Assembly: GCA_030640625.1 (NCBI GenBank)
Contig: DAOWJB010000270.1
Coordinates: 1-32,970, forward strand
DNA: 32,970 nt
From: Bacteroides sp.
Lineage (GTDB): Bacteria > Bacteroidota > Bacteroidia > Bacteroidales > SM23-62
Direction: 5' to 3'
This document shows, one piece after another, positions 18,909 through 26,976 of this stretch. Position 1 is the stretch's first letter, and every line of letters starts with the position of its first letter. Below the pieces are notes generated by a model that was not told the origin of the DNA, did no database searches, and saw only the letters and a list, made by a program, of their open reading frames with translations. A program made the position numbers and the translations under genes.

Positions 18909-21900
18909 ATGGGATCAAAAAGCATATCCATGAAAAGTAATTATTCCGGACATATGTTCATGCGTATTTTGATTACCATGATCCTCTGTTCTTTCCTGTT
19001 CCCTCAGTGTCAAAACAGGAAATCCTCCCGGCAGGATAAGCAGGATGAAATACAAAAGAAAACCGATGATGAGTTACGCTCAGAAAAGATATTAACCGCC
19101 AGAACCATGGGACTGGCTTACCTGGAGGAAGATAAACTGGATGAGGCGGCAAGTGAATTCCAAAAACTCATCGAACTGGCGCCCCGGGAGGCTATCGGTT
19201 ATGCTAACCTGGGACTGGTATACCTCAGAATGGGTCGATATGATGAGGCTGAAAAACAATTGCTGCAAGCCCGGGAACTGGACCCTGGTGATCCTGACAT
19301 CCGTCTGAACCTGGCCAAGGTTTACGAATACCAGAATAAGTCGGATAAGTCCATTATGGAGCTGAAAAAAAGCATTGAGATTGATCCAGGGCATGTACAG
19401 ACGCTTTACACCCTGGCAGAGATCTATGGGCGGGCTTCAGATAAATACTCCATGCAGCAGTGGGAGAAATACATGAAAAAAACGGTGGTAGCCTCACCCG
19501 GTAACATTGTACCCCGCCTGCATCTGATCGAGATGCTGCTTCGGAATGGTAAAACCGATGAAACGTTGGGCCAACTGGAAGAACTTCAGCGTGTATTCCC
19601 GGACCTGCCGGCAGAGGTGCTGACCTGGTACAACGGTGCCCTGGAGTCCCTGCATGCATCAGATACCGGGGAGGCGCTGACCAAAATAATGGTATTTCAT
19701 AACACCCTGAAACTTACCAATCAATATCACATCGGGGTTGCAGAACTTAAAGGATCTTCGGGCTCCTCTATGGGTGTTCCGGTTTTCTCCTTTTCTGCAC
19801 GTGCACCCATATACGTTCCGGATGGGGTCACCATCCTGGAAACCATTCGCTTTACAGATGTTACCGCTGCTGCGGGTCTGGAATTGTCCTCCCTTACCGG
19901 GGAAAAATCCGGACAAGCGGATGATAAGAGATCACCCGGGGGATCATCTGAAGGAAATCCTGGCATCCCGGGACATGCAAAATATAAAACACACCTGGCA
20001 TTGGGTGACCTGGATCATGACGGTGACCAGGATCTGTATCTGGGGACATGGCTGGAAGATGAATCCCGTTACCGGCATTTTCTTTTTCTGGCAGATATGG
20101 GCAGGTTCACGGATATTTCCAAAAAGGCCGGTCTCAGTCATAAGGGACCTGAAACCAATGCCCTGTTTGCAGATTATGACAATGATGGCTGGCTTGATCT
20201 GCTGGTGATCAGGGAAGGATCATGCATCCTCTATAAAAGTATTACTGAAGGTAAATACAGAAATCTTACCGGGAAAGCAGATCTTTCCGGAAACGGAAAG
20301 GGGATTAAAGCCCTCTTTTTCGATATGGACCATGAAGGCGATCTTGATTTATTTGTTGCCGGATCAGGCAAAAACAGTCTTTCCAGGAACAACGGGGACG
20401 GCAGCTTTACCGATCAATCCGCCTATTCAGGCCTGCAGGGCGGGGAAACCATAAGCCTGGATGCCTGTTTCGGGGATTTTGATGACGACGGTGACATTGA
20501 CCTTTTCGTATTGAATCAGGACGGGGATAATGAACTTTATTTCAACCAGCGGGAAGGAAAGTTCAGCAATGTAACCGGTGAAAGCGGTCTTTCCGGTTTA
20601 CAAGGTTCAGTCGCTGTTGCATGCGGTGATTATAATAATGACGGCTGCCTCGACCTCTTTATTGCAGCCATGCAACCTGGTCAATATGAGCTGTTCAGGA
20701 ACAGGGGGAACGGATCCTTTCAGAAGGATGAGTCGTTTGCGGAAAACCTGGACATTCTCAGAAATACCCAGGCAGCGGATGTTTCGTTCTTTGATTTTGA
20801 CAATGATGGTTACCTTGACCTTCTGATATCCGGCAAATCATCCGAATCAGCACAGAGAGGAATTCATTTATTGCATAATGAGGGGGATGGAATATTCGAG
20901 GATGTCTCACATTTATTGCCCGAAGATTTATTGGGTGGGGGTGAAATAGGGATCGCCGATTACAATGAGGATGGAGACCTGGATATATTCCTGGCCGGGA
21001 AAGACGGGGGTATTCACCTGCTTCGTAACGACGGTGGTAATGCCAACCACCGGCTGCAGGTACGCCTGGTCGGTGTGAAAGCAGGCAGTGGCAAGAACAA
21101 TCATTTTGGGATCGGGACAAAGATTGAGGTGCGTGCAGGTGATCTTTACCAGATGAAGGTGGTTACCGAACCCGTTGTTCATTTTGGACTTGCACAGCGA
21201 TCTCGTGCGGATGTGGTTCGGATCCTCTGGACAAACGGTACACCGCAGAATATTTTTTCACCGGGTGTTGAACAGGACCTCGTAGAAGAACAGCAATTGA
21301 AAGGATCATGCCCTTTCCTCTACACCTTTGACGGTGAGCAATTTACCTTTGTAAAAGATATTATGTGGCACTCCGCCCTTGGCATGCCCCTGGGTATTAT
21401 GGGAGGCACTACTACCTATGGATTTTCAGAGGCCTCCATGGATTATATGAAAATACCGGGAAATAAACTCCGCCCCCGTGACGGCAAATACATCATCCAG
21501 ATAACGGAAGAATTATGGGAAACCATCTATCTTGACGAAGTTGAACTGATCGTACTGGACCACCCGGATACAATAGAGGTCCTGGTGAATGAAAAGTTTT
21601 CTCCTCCTCCATATCCGGAATACAGGATTTATCGTATTTCTGATAAGATCTTTCCCCTGTCTGCAAAGGACGGAAAGGGGAACGATGTTCTGGATATGCT
21701 CCTGGAAGAGGATGACAGATATGTTTCAAACTTCCTGAAAACAGGCTACCAGGGCATCACCGAGATGAGGGAGCTGATTCTCGATCCGGGACCGGTGGAA
21801 AATGCAGAGAATCTTCATCTCTTCCTTCATGGCTGGATCTTTCCAACAGATGCCAGCATCAATTATGCCATTGCCCAGTCAGGAAAAATTAAGGTTGCTA

Positions 21901-22625
21901 CTCCCAGTTTACAGGTAATAAACGGGGACGGAGAGTGGGAAACCGTGATTGAGAACCTTGGCTTTCCCGCCGGGAAATCCAAGACAATAATCGCAGATCT
22001 GGATGGGAAATTCCTTTCAGAAGACCACCGGATCAGGATAACTACCAATATGGAGATATACTGGGATCATGCATATTTCGCATACGATCTGCCAGAGGCA
22101 GCCCTGGAATACTCAAAGATAAAACCCATGGATGCCGACCATCATTACCGTGGATTCTCCAGGTTGTACCGGAAAGGTGGGAGGTACGGTCCCCATTGGT
22201 ATGATTATAATTCCGTAACGGATACCCCCCGCTGGAGGGACCTGTGCGGTTACTATACCAAGTATGGTGACGTTATTGAGCTTTTGGAGGATGCGGACAA
22301 TATGTACATTATAGCCAATGCAGGAGATGAGACAACCATTGTGTTTGACGCTGAGGAACTCAAGGAACTGCCGGAAGGCTGGAAAAGGGATTTTGTCATC
22401 CATACTGTGGGATGGGTGAAGGACGGAGATCTTAATACTGCCAGGGGACAGACGGTGGAACCACTGCCTTTCCATGGCATGAGTTCATATCCATACGGAG
22501 ATGATGAGTCCTATCCTGCTGACCGGGCGCACCGGCATTATCTGAAGAAGTATAATACAAGGGAGGTAAACACAGTGAACTTCCGGCAGGCCCTGCATAA
22601 TGGCTACGGAAAAGATGAAAGATAA
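18909..22625 (+). CDS. TPR / FG-GAP / ASPIC-UnbV lipoprotein
   Basis: A very large exported protein, 1238 residues from the first ATG. ATGs at 18930 and 18960 are equally possible; the last puts the lipoprotein signal MRILITMILCSFLFPQC directly at the start. Residues about 58-175 hold TPR units (LDEAASEFQKLIELAP, YDEAEKQLLQARELDP, SDKSIMELKKSIEIDP). Seven FG-GAP/VCBS calcium-loop motifs follow at about 363-690, for example GDLDHDGDQDLYL, ADYDNDGWLDLL, GDFDDDGDIDLF and ADYNEDGDLDIF, forming a beta-propeller. An ASPIC/UnbV domain lies at about 705-785 (NHRLQVRLVGVKAGSG ... GIGTKIEVRAG ... HFGLA). A further region of about 440 residues (SCPFLYTFDGEQFTFVKDI onward) has no family I recognise. It overlaps the next gene by 26 bases, heading a coupled operon. 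Surface or outer-membrane location is inferred. Confidence 0.85.
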   Translation: MGSKSISMKSNYSGHMFMRILITMILCSFLFPQCQNRKSSRQDKQDEIQKKTDDELRSEKILTARTMGLAYLEEDKLDEAASEFQKLIELAPREAIGYANLGLVYLRMGRYDEAEKQLLQARELDPGDPDIRLNLAKVYEYQNKSDKSIMELKKSIEIDPGHVQTLYTLAEIYGRASDKYSMQQWEKYMKKTVVASPGNIVPRLHLIEMLLRNGKTDETLGQLEELQRVFPDLPAEVLTWYNGALESLHASDTGEALTKIMVFHNTLKLTNQYHIGVAELKGSSGSSMGVPVFSFSARAPIYVPDGVTILETIRFTDVTAAAGLELSSLTGEKSGQADDKRSPGGSSEGNPGIPGHAKYKTHLALGDLDHDGDQDLYLGTWLEDESRYRHFLFLADMGRFTDISKKAGLSHKGPETNALFADYDNDGWLDLLVIREGSCILYKSITEGKYRNLTGKADLSGNGKGIKALFFDMDHEGDLDLFVAGSGKNSLSRNNGDGSFTDQSAYSGLQGGETISLDACFGDFDDDGDIDLFVLNQDGDNELYFNQREGKFSNVTGESGLSGLQGSVAVACGDYNNDGCLDLFIAAMQPGQYELFRNRGNGSFQKDESFAENLDILRNTQAADVSFFDFDNDGYLDLLISGKSSESAQRGIHLLHNEGDGIFEDVSHLLPEDLLGGGEIGIADYNEDGDLDIFLAGKDGGIHLLRNDGGNANHRLQVRLVGVKAGSGKNNHFGIGTKIEVRAGDLYQMKVVTEPVVHFGLAQRSRADVVRILWTNGTPQNIFSPGVEQDLVEEQQLKGSCPFLYTFDGEQFTFVKDIMWHSALGMPLGIMGGTTTYGFSEASMDYMKIPGNKLRPRDGKYIIQITEELWETIYLDEVELIVLDHPDTIEVLVNEKFSPPPYPEYRIYRISDKIFPLSAKDGKGNDVLDMLLEEDDRYVSNFLKTGYQGITEMRELILDPGPVENAENLHLFLHGWIFPTDASINYAIAQSGKIKVATPSLQVINGDGEWETVIENLGFPAGKSKTIIADLDGKFLSEDHRIRITTNMEIYWDHAYFAYDLPEAALEYSKIKPMDADHHYRGFSRLYRKGGRYGPHWYDYNSVTDTPRWRDLCGYYTKYGDVIELLEDADNMYIIANAGDETTIVFDAEELKELPEGWKRDFVIHTVGWVKDGDLNTARGQTVEPLPFHGMSSYPYGDDESYPADRAHRHYLKKYNTREVNTVNFRQALHNGYGKDER

Positions 22626-24321
22626 AGATATGAAAGGAAGCTGGAACAGGAAGGAGCCAGGATCCTGTCAACCAGATTTTTTATTGCTGTTTGCAGGGAT
22701 ATTGCTATTGTTCTCCTGTGGGGAGACCCCAAAAAAAGGCTTTACCGATGTGACTGTAGAAGCCGGGATAGATTTTCTGTATACATTCGGGGATGATACC
22801 TACGAAAACATACTCGAAAGCAGCGGATCCGGGATAAGCATTTTGGATTATAACAAGGATGCCTACCCTGACCTTTATATGATGAACGGAACCTGGCTGG
22901 AAGGGATCTCCGATCCGGAAGGCAGAGCGTTTGAAGGAACACCCAACCGCTTGTATGTTAACAGGGGGGACGGGACCTTTATCGAGTACGCTGAAGAAGC
23001 CGGTCTGGACGACCGGAACTGGAGCATGGCTGCAGGGCCCATCGATTACGACCTGGACGGGGATGAGGATCTGTATCTTTTAAACTATGGCCCGAATGTA
23101 TTATACCGCAATAATGGGGACGGAACGTATACCGATATAGCGGGATCAGTGGGACTCAGGGGACCTGAACTGCTGAATGGGTTTACAAAATGGAGTGTTG
23201 GCGCATCCTTCTGGGATGTGAACCTGGACGGCAGGCTGGATGTCATGGTGGGCAATTTTCTCGCCTTTGATCCCGAATATTTATCACCGACCACGCCGGA
23301 TCTGATGCCTCATCCGTCTGAATATATGGGACAGGCATCCATGCTGTACCTTCAGCAGGAAGACGGTACATTTATTGATGCCACGGAATCCTACGGCATG
23401 TACTACCCGGAATCCAAATGCATGGGACTTACCGTTTTTGATTATGATGATGACGGGGACCTGGACCTGTTTCAGGGGAATGATCATCAGTCAAATTTCC
23501 TGTTCAGGAATGAGGGGGATTATTTCAATGAAGTCGGAGTGAAAAGTGGCGTGGCTGTTAACAGCCATGGGCAGTCCACAGGATCCATGCACGGAGCCAT
23601 CGGCGATGTGGATGGGGACGGGTGGATAGACCTGCTGGTTCCGGACCTGAGATATGGGGCCCTGTATCGAAACCAGGGAAATGGATTGTTTGAGGACATT
23701 ACCGAAAAAAGTGGCCTGGCAGCCATATTAAATGGAATGGGGCAATGGGCAGCTGCCTTCATCGATTACGATAACGATGGGGACCTCGATATATTTTTCG
23801 CTAACGGGATTGCAGAAGAATTGATCGTACAACATCCCCTCCTGCTTGAAAATGACGGGAGTGGAAATTTTCGGAATGTCGGATCTGAACTTTGCCCGTA
23901 TTTTACAGAAAAACGGTCGGGCCGTGGAGCCGCAATATGGGATTATGATAATGATGGTGACCTTGATATTATCGTTTCTCATATTGATCTGCAGGCGACT
24001 GCAACCCTGCTCAGAAATGATTTGAAAAGCCGGAATCACTGGCTCGGGCTGAAACTTGAAGGGGAAAACGGACCCACAGCAACCATCGCAGCAAAGGTGC
24101 TTGTCCATCTCGGTGATAAGAAAAAGGTGTATATTAGCCAGTGGACCACCAACTACCTCTCCAATTCTGATCCCCGTATGCATATTGGTCTCGGAATGGA
24201 GGAGAAGGTCGACAGGCTGGAAGTATTCTGGTCTGACGGAAGCATGGATGAGATCTCAGATCTGCCCGGGATTGACCGGTATCTGAAGATAGTCCAGGGC
24301 AGGGGACTGGTTATGGAATAA
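22600..24321 (+). CDS. CRTAC1-like FG-GAP / ASPIC-UnbV lipoprotein
   Basis: A 573-residue lipoprotein. The first ATG (22600) overlaps the previous stop by 26 bases; a second ATG at 22615 is also possible. The signal FLLLFAGILLLFSC ends in a lipobox Cys. The mature protein begins with FTDVTVEAGIDFLY, the standard CRTAC1 opening, and has about seven calcium-binding FG-GAP loops: LDYNKDAYPDLYM, IDYDLDGDEDLYL, WDVNLDGRLDVMV, FDYDDDGDLDLFQ, GDVDGDGWIDLLV, IDYDNDGDLDIFF and WDYDNDGDLDIIV. The ASPIC/UnbV domain is at about 478-560 (NHWLGLKLEG ... NYLSNSDPRMHIGLG ... VDRLEVFWSDG). Such proteins are secreted or surface-bound propellers often paired with TPR/UnbV proteins; the molecular role is not known. 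The next gene starts 30 bases downstream. Confidence 0.88.
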   Translation: MATEKMKDKDMKGSWNRKEPGSCQPDFLLLFAGILLLFSCGETPKKGFTDVTVEAGIDFLYTFGDDTYENILESSGSGISILDYNKDAYPDLYMMNGTWLEGISDPEGRAFEGTPNRLYVNRGDGTFIEYAEEAGLDDRNWSMAAGPIDYDLDGDEDLYLLNYGPNVLYRNNGDGTYTDIAGSVGLRGPELLNGFTKWSVGASFWDVNLDGRLDVMVGNFLAFDPEYLSPTTPDLMPHPSEYMGQASMLYLQQEDGTFIDATESYGMYYPESKCMGLTVFDYDDDGDLDLFQGNDHQSNFLFRNEGDYFNEVGVKSGVAVNSHGQSTGSMHGAIGDVDGDGWIDLLVPDLRYGALYRNQGNGLFEDITEKSGLAAILNGMGQWAAAFIDYDNDGDLDIFFANGIAEELIVQHPLLLENDGSGNFRNVGSELCPYFTEKRSGRGAAIWDYDNDGDLDIIVSHIDLQATATLLRNDLKSRNHWLGLKLEGENGPTATIAAKVLVHLGDKKKVYISQWTTNYLSNSDPRMHIGLGMEEKVDRLEVFWSDGSMDEISDLPGIDRYLKIVQGRGLVME

Positions 24322-24351
24322 CAGAAATTTATAATCAAATATAAAGAACAA

Positions 24352-25680
24352 ATGCAGAAAGAATATGTGAACCGGGTCATAGACCTGACCCATGCTGAAA
24401 AGAATGTGATCTATAATATGAGCCAGGATGAGGCCATTGAATGTTTGGGGACTGGAAACCTGGATGAGGTCAGGAAGATCGATGGACAATTCGCTTTGAT
24501 TTCGGTTGAGGGCAAAACCATCCGGATGGCAAGATCCATTGGCCGGCCGATCCGGTACTTCATAGCGAAGCTGGAAGATGGTCCCTGTCTTGTAGTCGGA
24601 GAACGTATGGACAACATCCATGAGTACCTTAAAAAAGTGGGACTCGATGACCAGTTCCACCCCTCCTATACACGAATGGCCCCGGCACATTATATTACCC
24701 GCATCGAGCTGCTGGGTTGTCCCGATCCAAACCCGGTGTACGATCGTTTCTTTACACCTGAACGTAATAAATTTCATAGCATGGCACCGGAAGATATTGG
24801 GGAGATTTACGTTGGTGCCCTCTATAATGAAATCAAGAAATGGCTGAAATACCGGGCAAAGTCGGGTCCTCTGGGGGTAAGTTTTTCAGCCGGCATCGAC
24901 AGCGGCTCCGTCTTTCTTCTCACCTATTATGCATTGAAAGAACTCGGTGAGAGTCCATCCCGGCTCAAGGCCTTCACCCTCACCGTGGAAGGGGCCGGTG
25001 AAGATCTCCTGCAGGCCAGGCAGTTTCTGGGTGATATGGGACTGGAACTCTTCCTGGAACCCGTCGAGGCAGAAGCCAGCCGGCTCGACTGGAAAAAGAC
25101 CATCCGGATAGTGGAAGATTATAAGGCGCTGGATATCCAGGCGGCAACCATGAACCTTGCCCTTCTGGAGGGAGTACGTTCCCGCTATCCCGGTTGGAAA
25201 TACATTCTTGACGGGGATGGGGGAGATGAGAACCTGAAAGATTATCCCATTGAAGAAAATCCCGAACTTACCATCCGTTCGGTGCTGAATAACCTGATGC
25301 TTTACCATGAAGGATGGGGTGTCAACTCCATCAAGCATTCATTAACTTACTCTGGTGGACTGAGCCGGGGATACATGAGAACCTGTATGCCCGCGGAATC
25401 TCTCGGGTTTGAAGGATTCAGTCCCTATACCCTTCCCAATGTAATAGAAGTTTCAGAAGGGATCCCCTTTATTGAGATGACGGACTGGGATCATGGTAAA
25501 TTGTATGAACTCAAAGGCAGAATTGTTTCCGCCGGGGTGAAAGCCATCACAGGCATGGATATGCCGGTATTTCCCAAAAGACGGTTCCAGCACGGAGCAA
25601 CGTCAGAAAATATATTCCGGGAACACTTCCCCGGAAAGGACAAATCCTACCGGCAGGAATTCCAGCGGATCTATGAGTAG
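24352..25680 (+). CDS. Asparagine synthase-like amidoligase without glutaminase Cys
   Basis: A 442-residue cytoplasmic protein. Residues 1-145 resemble a shortened Ntn glutaminase domain (KIDGQFALI ... MARSIGRPIRYFIAK ... VGERM) but the N-terminal Cys2 nucleophile and surrounding segment are missing, since the protein starts MQKEY. Residues 150-440 are the ATP-pyrophosphatase synthetase domain: the PP-loop S179-A-G-I-D-S184 in GVSFSAGIDSGS and the second conserved motif LDGDGGDEN at 286-294. It should adenylate a carboxylate and join it to an amine or ammonia, not use glutamine. Beta-lactam synthetase and lasso cyclase are distant precedents for such enzymes in biosynthetic clusters. It overlaps the radical SAM gene by 8 bases (ATGAGTAG), so the two are translationally coupled and probably act in one pathway. 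The true substrate is unknown. Confidence 0.85.
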   Translation: MQKEYVNRVIDLTHAEKNVIYNMSQDEAIECLGTGNLDEVRKIDGQFALISVEGKTIRMARSIGRPIRYFIAKLEDGPCLVVGERMDNIHEYLKKVGLDDQFHPSYTRMAPAHYITRIELLGCPDPNPVYDRFFTPERNKFHSMAPEDIGEIYVGALYNEIKKWLKYRAKSGPLGVSFSAGIDSGSVFLLTYYALKELGESPSRLKAFTLTVEGAGEDLLQARQFLGDMGLELFLEPVEAEASRLDWKKTIRIVEDYKALDIQAATMNLALLEGVRSRYPGWKYILDGDGGDENLKDYPIEENPELTIRSVLNNLMLYHEGWGVNSIKHSLTYSGGLSRGYMRTCMPAESLGFEGFSPYTLPNVIEVSEGIPFIEMTDWDHGKLYELKGRIVSAGVKAITGMDMPVFPKRRFQHGATSENIFREHFPGKDKSYRQEFQRIYE

Positions 25681-26839
25681 TTATCCCGATTTCATGATCG
25701 ATGGACGCTGGATCCTGTCCCACAGAGGGGGCAAGAACCCTGTGGATACCTCAATTCCTTATGCCTGGCTGCATGAAAAAGAATACTGCGCCTCCGGTAA
25801 GGTTGAGGATGTTGCCACCATATTCCTAACCAACCGGGAATGCCCCTACCATTGTCTGATGTGTGACCTCTGGAAGAATACCACGGACCATACCGTCCAG
25901 GCTGGAACCATTCCACAACAGATCCGGTATGCACTTGATCGTATGCCACCCGCAAAACATCTGAAACTCTACAATTCAGGTAATTTTTTTGATACACAAG
26001 CCATCCCGGAACAGGATTATGAAACTATTGCCGCCCTGCTAGAACCCTTCGAAACGCTGGTTGTTGAAAACCATCCTAAACAGACCGGTGATAGATGCCT
26101 CAGATTTAATGAGATGATCACACCGCGGCTGGAGGTGGCTGTAGGACTTGAAACTGTACAACCCGACGTGCTCTCAAAGCTGAATAAGAAGATGACACTG
26201 GATGACTTTACAAATGCCATAGCTTTTCTGGAAAAAAACGGAATTCAGTCCCGGGCATTTATCCTCCTGAAACCACCCTTTATGACAGAAGAAGAAGGGA
26301 TCCATTGGGCGAATGAATCAATTGATTTTGCGTTTCAGACCGGGGTGAGGGCATGTTCTGTAATACCCACCAGGGCTGGAAACGGCGCCATGGATTTCCT
26401 GGAACAAAATGGGTTCTTTGCCCCCCCAAAAATTCAGTCCCTCGAAGAAGTACTTGAATACGGACTGGAGATGAAAGCCGGACCGGTTTATGCTGATCTG
26501 TGGGATATTGAACTTTTCTCCACATGCGATCATTGCCTGGTACAAAGAAAAGCGAGGCTGCAAAAAATGAACCTAAGCCAGAAGATACCCGAACCCGTAA
26601 GATGTACCTGTAATTTTGGTAGAAGTATATTGACTTTTTTACTGGCCATCCTTCTGATTTCTTTCATCGGTCCTGAAGACAACAGCCAGTCAGAAACCAT
26701 TAAGATCGGTATGATGATAACCAGCCTTTCCCATCAGTCTGCCTGCGATGCGGCCGAACTGGCAATTCGTGAAGCCAACGAGCAGGGTGGTTTCCCGGGA
26801 TCATCCGGATCAATGGCGAGAAGCCGGGAATTGGCATAG
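25673..26839 (+). CDS. Radical SAM enzyme, read-through fused to a binding-protein fragment
   Basis: The listed ORF has 388 residues. Residues 1-313 are a radical SAM protein: the cluster motif C57-PYH-C61-LM-C64 (CxxxCxxC) follows IFLTNRE, the barrel continues with LKLYNSGNFFD, LVVENHP, VAVGLETVQPDVL, SRAFILLKPPFM and CSVIPTRAGNG, and the family-like end CDHC...VRCTC adds Cys residues that could bind a second iron-sulfur cluster. The barrel resembles the Elp3/RaSEA branch by memory only. Residues 315-376 do not belong to the enzyme: they read as a signal-like hydrophobic stretch and the start of a periplasmic binding protein (see next entry). The last 12 residues come from antisense lipoprotein sequence past a deletion junction at about 26800. 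The start at 25673 overlaps the AsnB-like stop. Confidence 0.85.
   Translation: MSSYPDFMIDGRWILSHRGGKNPVDTSIPYAWLHEKEYCASGKVEDVATIFLTNRECPYHCLMCDLWKNTTDHTVQAGTIPQQIRYALDRMPPAKHLKLYNSGNFFDTQAIPEQDYETIAALLEPFETLVVENHPKQTGDRCLRFNEMITPRLEVAVGLETVQPDVLSKLNKKMTLDDFTNAIAFLEKNGIQSRAFILLKPPFMTEEEGIHWANESIDFAFQTGVRACSVIPTRAGNGAMDFLEQNGFFAPPKIQSLEEVLEYGLEMKAGPVYADLWDIELFSTCDHCLVQRKARLQKMNLSQKIPEPVRCTCNFGRSILTFLLAILLISFIGPEDNSQSETIKIGMMITSLSHQSACDAAELAIREANEQGGFPGSSGSMARSRELA
26615..26800 (+). pseudogene. N-terminal fragment of an ABC-type periplasmic binding protein
   Basis: In the same frame as the radical SAM gene, SILTFLLAILLISFIG looks like a signal peptide and SETIKIGMMITSLSHQSACDAAELAIREANEQGG matches the opening strand-helix of branched-chain amino-acid-type binding proteins (compare the family pattern IKIG...A..LA..E.N..GG). 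Only about 60 residues remain of an expected 350-400. It ends at CCCGGG (26794-26799), where sequence belonging to the opposite strand begins. No separate start codon is clear between the radical SAM end and the signal-like stretch, so a small loss there is also possible. Function is lost unless the fusion has a new role. Confidence 0.6.
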
Positions 26840-26976
26840 CAGGTCCCCGGACCTTCCCCTTCTATTAATGTGCTCATATCGCCTGAGGGAGCCTGGGTGA
26901 AGATAAGCATGCTTTCCTGGTTCTTTCCCCCGCAGGAGATAAGAAGCAGTGCGACTGTTCCGAGTGCCAGGACCAC
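26800..26976 (-). pseudogene. N-terminal fragment of an unidentified lipoprotein
   Basis: The minus-strand frame starting at a GTG at 26976 reads a lipoprotein signal VLALGTVALLLISC followed by GGKNQESMLIFTQAPSGD and about 30 more residues up to LLAIDPDDPG. LIFTQAPxG after a lipobox recalls the start of large propeller-like proteins related to the hydrazine-synthase alpha subunit, but the piece is too short to be sure. It is cut at both sides: its first residues are replaced by the end of the UnbV remnant upstream, and its body ends at the 26794-26800 junction with the binding-protein fragment. Confidence 0.5.

Noticed and set aside
24352-25680. Lasso peptide cyclase with precursor
   Set aside because: No precursor ORF, leader peptidase or RiPP recognition protein is adjacent, so a lasso cluster is not supported.
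25673-26611. Calling the radical SAM protein the archaeosine enzyme RaSEA
   Set aside because: The resemblance is from memory, the organism is bacterial, and no tRNA-guanine transglycosylase gene is nearby; left as a general radical SAM enzyme.
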